A DNA stretch of 15,923 bases from CAZBGR01 sp964491535 (GTDB lineage Bacteria; Bacillota_I; Bacilli_A; RF39; UBA660). The notes beneath the pieces were generated by a model. The model was not told where the DNA came from. It did no database searches and was given only the letters and a program-made list of their open reading frames with translations. Of the stretch, positions 14,182-15,923 are shown in pieces (position 1 is the stretch's first letter; every line of letters begins with the position of its first letter). The DNA is taken from assembly GCA_964491535.1 (NCBI GenBank), contig CAZBGR010000019.1, forward strand, positions 1-15,923. The letters are read 5' to 3'. The position numbers were made by a program, and so were the translations under genes.

Positions 14182-14599
14182 ACTGATTGAAAATTATTTA
14201 ATTTTAAAGACTAAGCATCCCCATTCTTTAATTATTATTAAATCAGGCATTTTTTATTTAGGTTTTAATAATGATGCTAAAATTATGGCATATCTTTTTA
14301 ATTATAAAATAAAGAAGGGAGAAAATTATTTATTAATTGGTTTTCCAACTGCTATTATTGATAAAATTACTAAGAAGTTTAACGAATTAAAATTAGCTTA
14401 TATAATAGTAAATAATGGTGATACGTATGTTAGTAAAAGCAATCAATTAACAACTAAGAAATATAAAAGATTAGTTAATCAAAGCACTCATATTTATCAA
14501 GTAACTAATCAAATAGAAGACATTTATGAAAAATTAAACAATTTAAAAAACACTACTAGTATTAAACGTATCATTAATCAAATCAATAAAATAATTTAA
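14168..14599 (+). CDS. Stand-alone MutS domain I-like protein (DGR accessory, MSL type)
   Basis: A 143-residue protein whose first 80 residues follow the plan of the mismatch-binding domain I of MutS: YLILKTKHPHSLIIIKSGIF aligns with the MutS opening that ends in GDFYE, then FNNDAKIMAYLF, a GFPTAIIDKITKKFNELKLA helix like the MutS GVPxHA segment, and the strand YIIVNN. The Phe-x-Glu motif that MutS wedges into mismatches is not kept: the position reads FYLGF. The rest (85-143) is helical and Lys/Asn rich. MutS-like ORFs are a known accessory type in diversity-generating retroelements. The ATG at 14168 directly abuts its GGGAG sequence, so it probably relies on coupling to the preceding gene, which it overlaps by 14 bases. 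Confidence 0.65.
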   Translation: MKIIKLIENYLILKTKHPHSLIIIKSGIFYLGFNNDAKIMAYLFNYKIKKGENYLLIGFPTAIIDKITKKFNELKLAYIIVNNGDTYVSKSNQLTTKKYKRLVNQSTHIYQVTNQIEDIYEKLNNLKNTTSIKRIINQINKII

Positions 14600-14601
14600 A
14601 A

Positions 14602-14970
14602 ATGAAAAGACCAGATAAATTATTAATTATAACTAAAATAAAAAAAACAATTGTTTATTTAGATAATATTGTTGATAATTTTCCTCTCAAAGAAACAATA
14701 TTAAGAGATAATTTGAAAAACTCCATTTATCAATTATTAGAAATTGCATATCGGGCTAATATTAATGTTGATGAAAAAAGATTAATTCACCAAAAAGAAT
14801 TGTTAGTAAAAATGAAAATGCTTGATTTTTATATTAAAATAAGTTGCGATAAAAAAATTATTAATTATAAGAAATATGAAAAAATAGGGGTCCATTTATT
14901 AATGATTACTAAATTAATTCAAGCTTGGATAAAAAAAGGATTAGAAAATAAGGATTATGAAGAGAATTAA
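14602..14970 (+). CDS. avd: Avd-like four-helix bundle accessory protein of a DGR
   Basis: A 122-residue all-helical basic protein with the length and plan of Avd/four-helix-bundle proteins. Helix 1 (about 3-30) ends in the conserved FP of VDNFPLKETIL; helix 2 (about 32-53) is LKNSIYQLLEIAYRAN; helix 3 (about 58-82) contains the typical LLVKMKMLDFYIKISCDKK; and helix 4 (about 89-115) includes KKYEKIGVHLLMITKLIQAW. Avd forms a basic pentameric barrel that binds the DGR reverse transcriptase and template RNA and is needed for mutagenic retrohoming. It starts two bases after the preceding stop without a clear ribosome binding site, and its end overlaps the reverse transcriptase by 14 bases. A generic S23-type four-helix protein is the alternative; the neighbour argues for Avd. 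Confidence 0.8.
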   Translation: MKRPDKLLIITKIKKTIVYLDNIVDNFPLKETILRDNLKNSIYQLLEIAYRANINVDEKRLIHQKELLVKMKMLDFYIKISCDKKIINYKKYEKIGVHLLMITKLIQAWIKKGLENKDYEEN

Positions 14971-15923
14971 TAATATTTATCATTATATTACAGATATGAA
15001 AAACATTATTGCTATTTATAATAAGCAAATTAGAATAAACACTAAAAACAAACAAAAGATAGAACGTTTTGAACACTTTTTAGTAGAGAATTTAGTTTTT
15101 ATTAAAACTATTTTAGATGCCAAAGCTTATTTTCCTGGTAAATATAATCTTTTTTTAGTGAGAGAACCAAAATTAAGATTAATAATGAGCCAGATGATAC
15201 GCGATAAAATAATTAACCATTTAGTAGCCCGTTATTTTTTGGTAAATATTTTTGATGATAAATTGATATATCAAAATATTGCTACCAGATTAAATAAAGG
15301 AACTCATTTAGGATTAAAACTAACTAAAAGTTATTTAAATCGAATAAAAGACAAATATGATAATATTTATATTTTAAAAGGAGATATTAAAAAATATTTT
15401 TATAACATAGATCATAAAGTTTTAGAAAATAAGTTAAAGAGGAAAATTAAAGATAAAGATGCTTTAGAAATATTATTTAATATTATAGATACTACTAATA
15501 AACCTTATATTAATGAACAGATAAATAAATTAAAAGATAGTGAAATAAAAAAAATAAGAAGTTTAAAAATATCAGAAAAGGAAAAGAAATTAAAGATAAA
15601 AGAAGTTATTAATATTCCTTTATATAATAAAGGAAAGGGTATTCCAATAGGTAATATGACAAGTCAAATATTGGCTTTAATTTATTTAAATGATCTTGAT
15701 CATTTTATTAAAGAAAAATTAAAAATAAAATATTATATTAGATATATGGATGATTTTATTTTGATTCATCACGATAAAAGATACTTACAAATATGTTTAA
15801 AAGAAATAGAAAGAAAATTAAAAGTTGAATATAAATTAAATTTAAATAATAAAACGGTAATTATTAATATTAAGAATGGTTTAGATTTTTTAGGGTTTAG
15901 ATTTTATAGAGGTCAAAATAATG
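14957..15923 (+). CDS. Diversity-generating retroelement reverse transcriptase, 3' end outside window
   Basis: The frame is open from ATG 14957 to the window end (322 residues seen). RT motifs are in order: motif 1 near VREPKLRLIMSQMIRDKIIN (68-87), motif 2 QNIATRLNKGTHLG (106-119), motif 3 LKGDIKKYFYNIDH (140-153) with catalytic Asp143, motif 4 KGIPIGNMTSQ (227-237), motif 5 RYMDDFIL (262-269) with Asp265 and Asp266, and motif 7 DFLGFRF near the end. IGN-x-TSQ in motif 4 is the DGR signature, where group II introns have QGG-x-x-SP. DGR RTs copy a template RNA with adenine errors into a target gene. A Lys/Glu-rich stretch (about 185-220) enlarges the region before motif 4. AAGGA at 14950-14954 is a close-set ribosome binding site. 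Confidence 0.85.
   Translation, partial: MKRINNIYHYITDMKNIIAIYNKQIRINTKNKQKIERFEHFLVENLVFIKTILDAKAYFPGKYNLFLVREPKLRLIMSQMIRDKIINHLVARYFLVNIFDDKLIYQNIATRLNKGTHLGLKLTKSYLNRIKDKYDNIYILKGDIKKYFYNIDHKVLENKLKRKIKDKDALEILFNIIDTTNKPYINEQINKLKDSEIKKIRSLKISEKEKKLKIKEVINIPLYNKGKGIPIGNMTSQILALIYLNDLDHFIKEKLKIKYYIRYMDDFILIHHDKRYLQICLKEIERKLKVEYKLNLNNKTVIINIKNGLDFLGFRFYRGQNN

Noticed and set aside
14957..15923. Group II intron maturase or retron RT
   Set aside because: Motif 4 is IGN-x-TSQ rather than QGG-x-x-SP, no intron RNA structure is evident, and the Avd-like neighbour fits a DGR; a retron ncRNA is not apparent upstream because genes overlap the RT start.
13592..15923. DGR template repeat/variable repeat pair within the window
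   Set aside because: I found no convincing adenine-biased near-repeat; the accessory genes and RT overlap or abut, leaving no room, so it probably lies past the window end.
1..15923. tRNA or rRNA genes and CRISPR arrays
   Set aside because: No cloverleaf or rRNA-like sequence and no regularly spaced repeat-spacer structure was seen; the only regular repeat is the short 11-bp set at 13659-13702.

Overview
This is a very AT-rich stretch of a low-GC Gram-positive chromosome. The gene content and order (spoVG, yabP, yabQ, divIC, rlmB, sigH, secE, nusG, rplK, rplA, rplJ, rplL, rpoB, rpoC) are those of Bacilli. The sporulation-associated genes point to a spore-former or a descendant of one. An Asn at the rifampicin-site position of RpoB, otherwise known from Mollicutes, suggests a lineage near the Mollicutes (Erysipelotrichales, Haloplasmatales or RF39-like). 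That placement is inference. Trp is written TGG in the conserved genes and TGA acts as stop, so the standard bacterial code fits.

Region 1 (1-2717): spoVG under its own promoter, then a yabP-yabQ pair preceded by a sigma-E-like promoter, then divIC-rlmB-sigH from an extended -10 promoter. Region 2 (2714-3044): a minus-strand helix-turn-helix ORF that looks like the N-terminal fossil of an IS1202/ISNCY-type transposase, sitting where many relatives have rpmG. Region 3 (3045-6172): secE-nusG, rplK-rplA and rplJ-rplL. The rplJL unit has a strong promoter and an L10 leader with a built-in terminator. A perfect hairpin lies between the Shine-Dalgarno and the ATG of rplL. Region 4 (6173-13660): promoter, rpoB and rpoC (1-nt overlap), closed by a clear intrinsic terminator.

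Region 5 (13661-15923, running off the end) is the accessory part. Behind 11-bp-period direct repeats and a candidate extended -10 promoter lies a tight cluster of four genes: an ArpU/sigma-region-4-like DNA-binding protein, a stand-alone MutS-domain-I-like protein, an Avd-like four-helix-bundle protein, and a reverse transcriptase with an IGN-TSQ motif 4 and a YMDD box. Together these are the front of a diversity-generating retroelement (DGR). The template repeat, variable repeat and target gene are not in the window and should lie beyond 15923, or elsewhere.

Functionally, most of the window is the core transcription and translation apparatus plus the entry-to-sporulation regulators. The DGR sits directly after rpoC, where many Firmicutes carry rpsL-rpsG-fusA.
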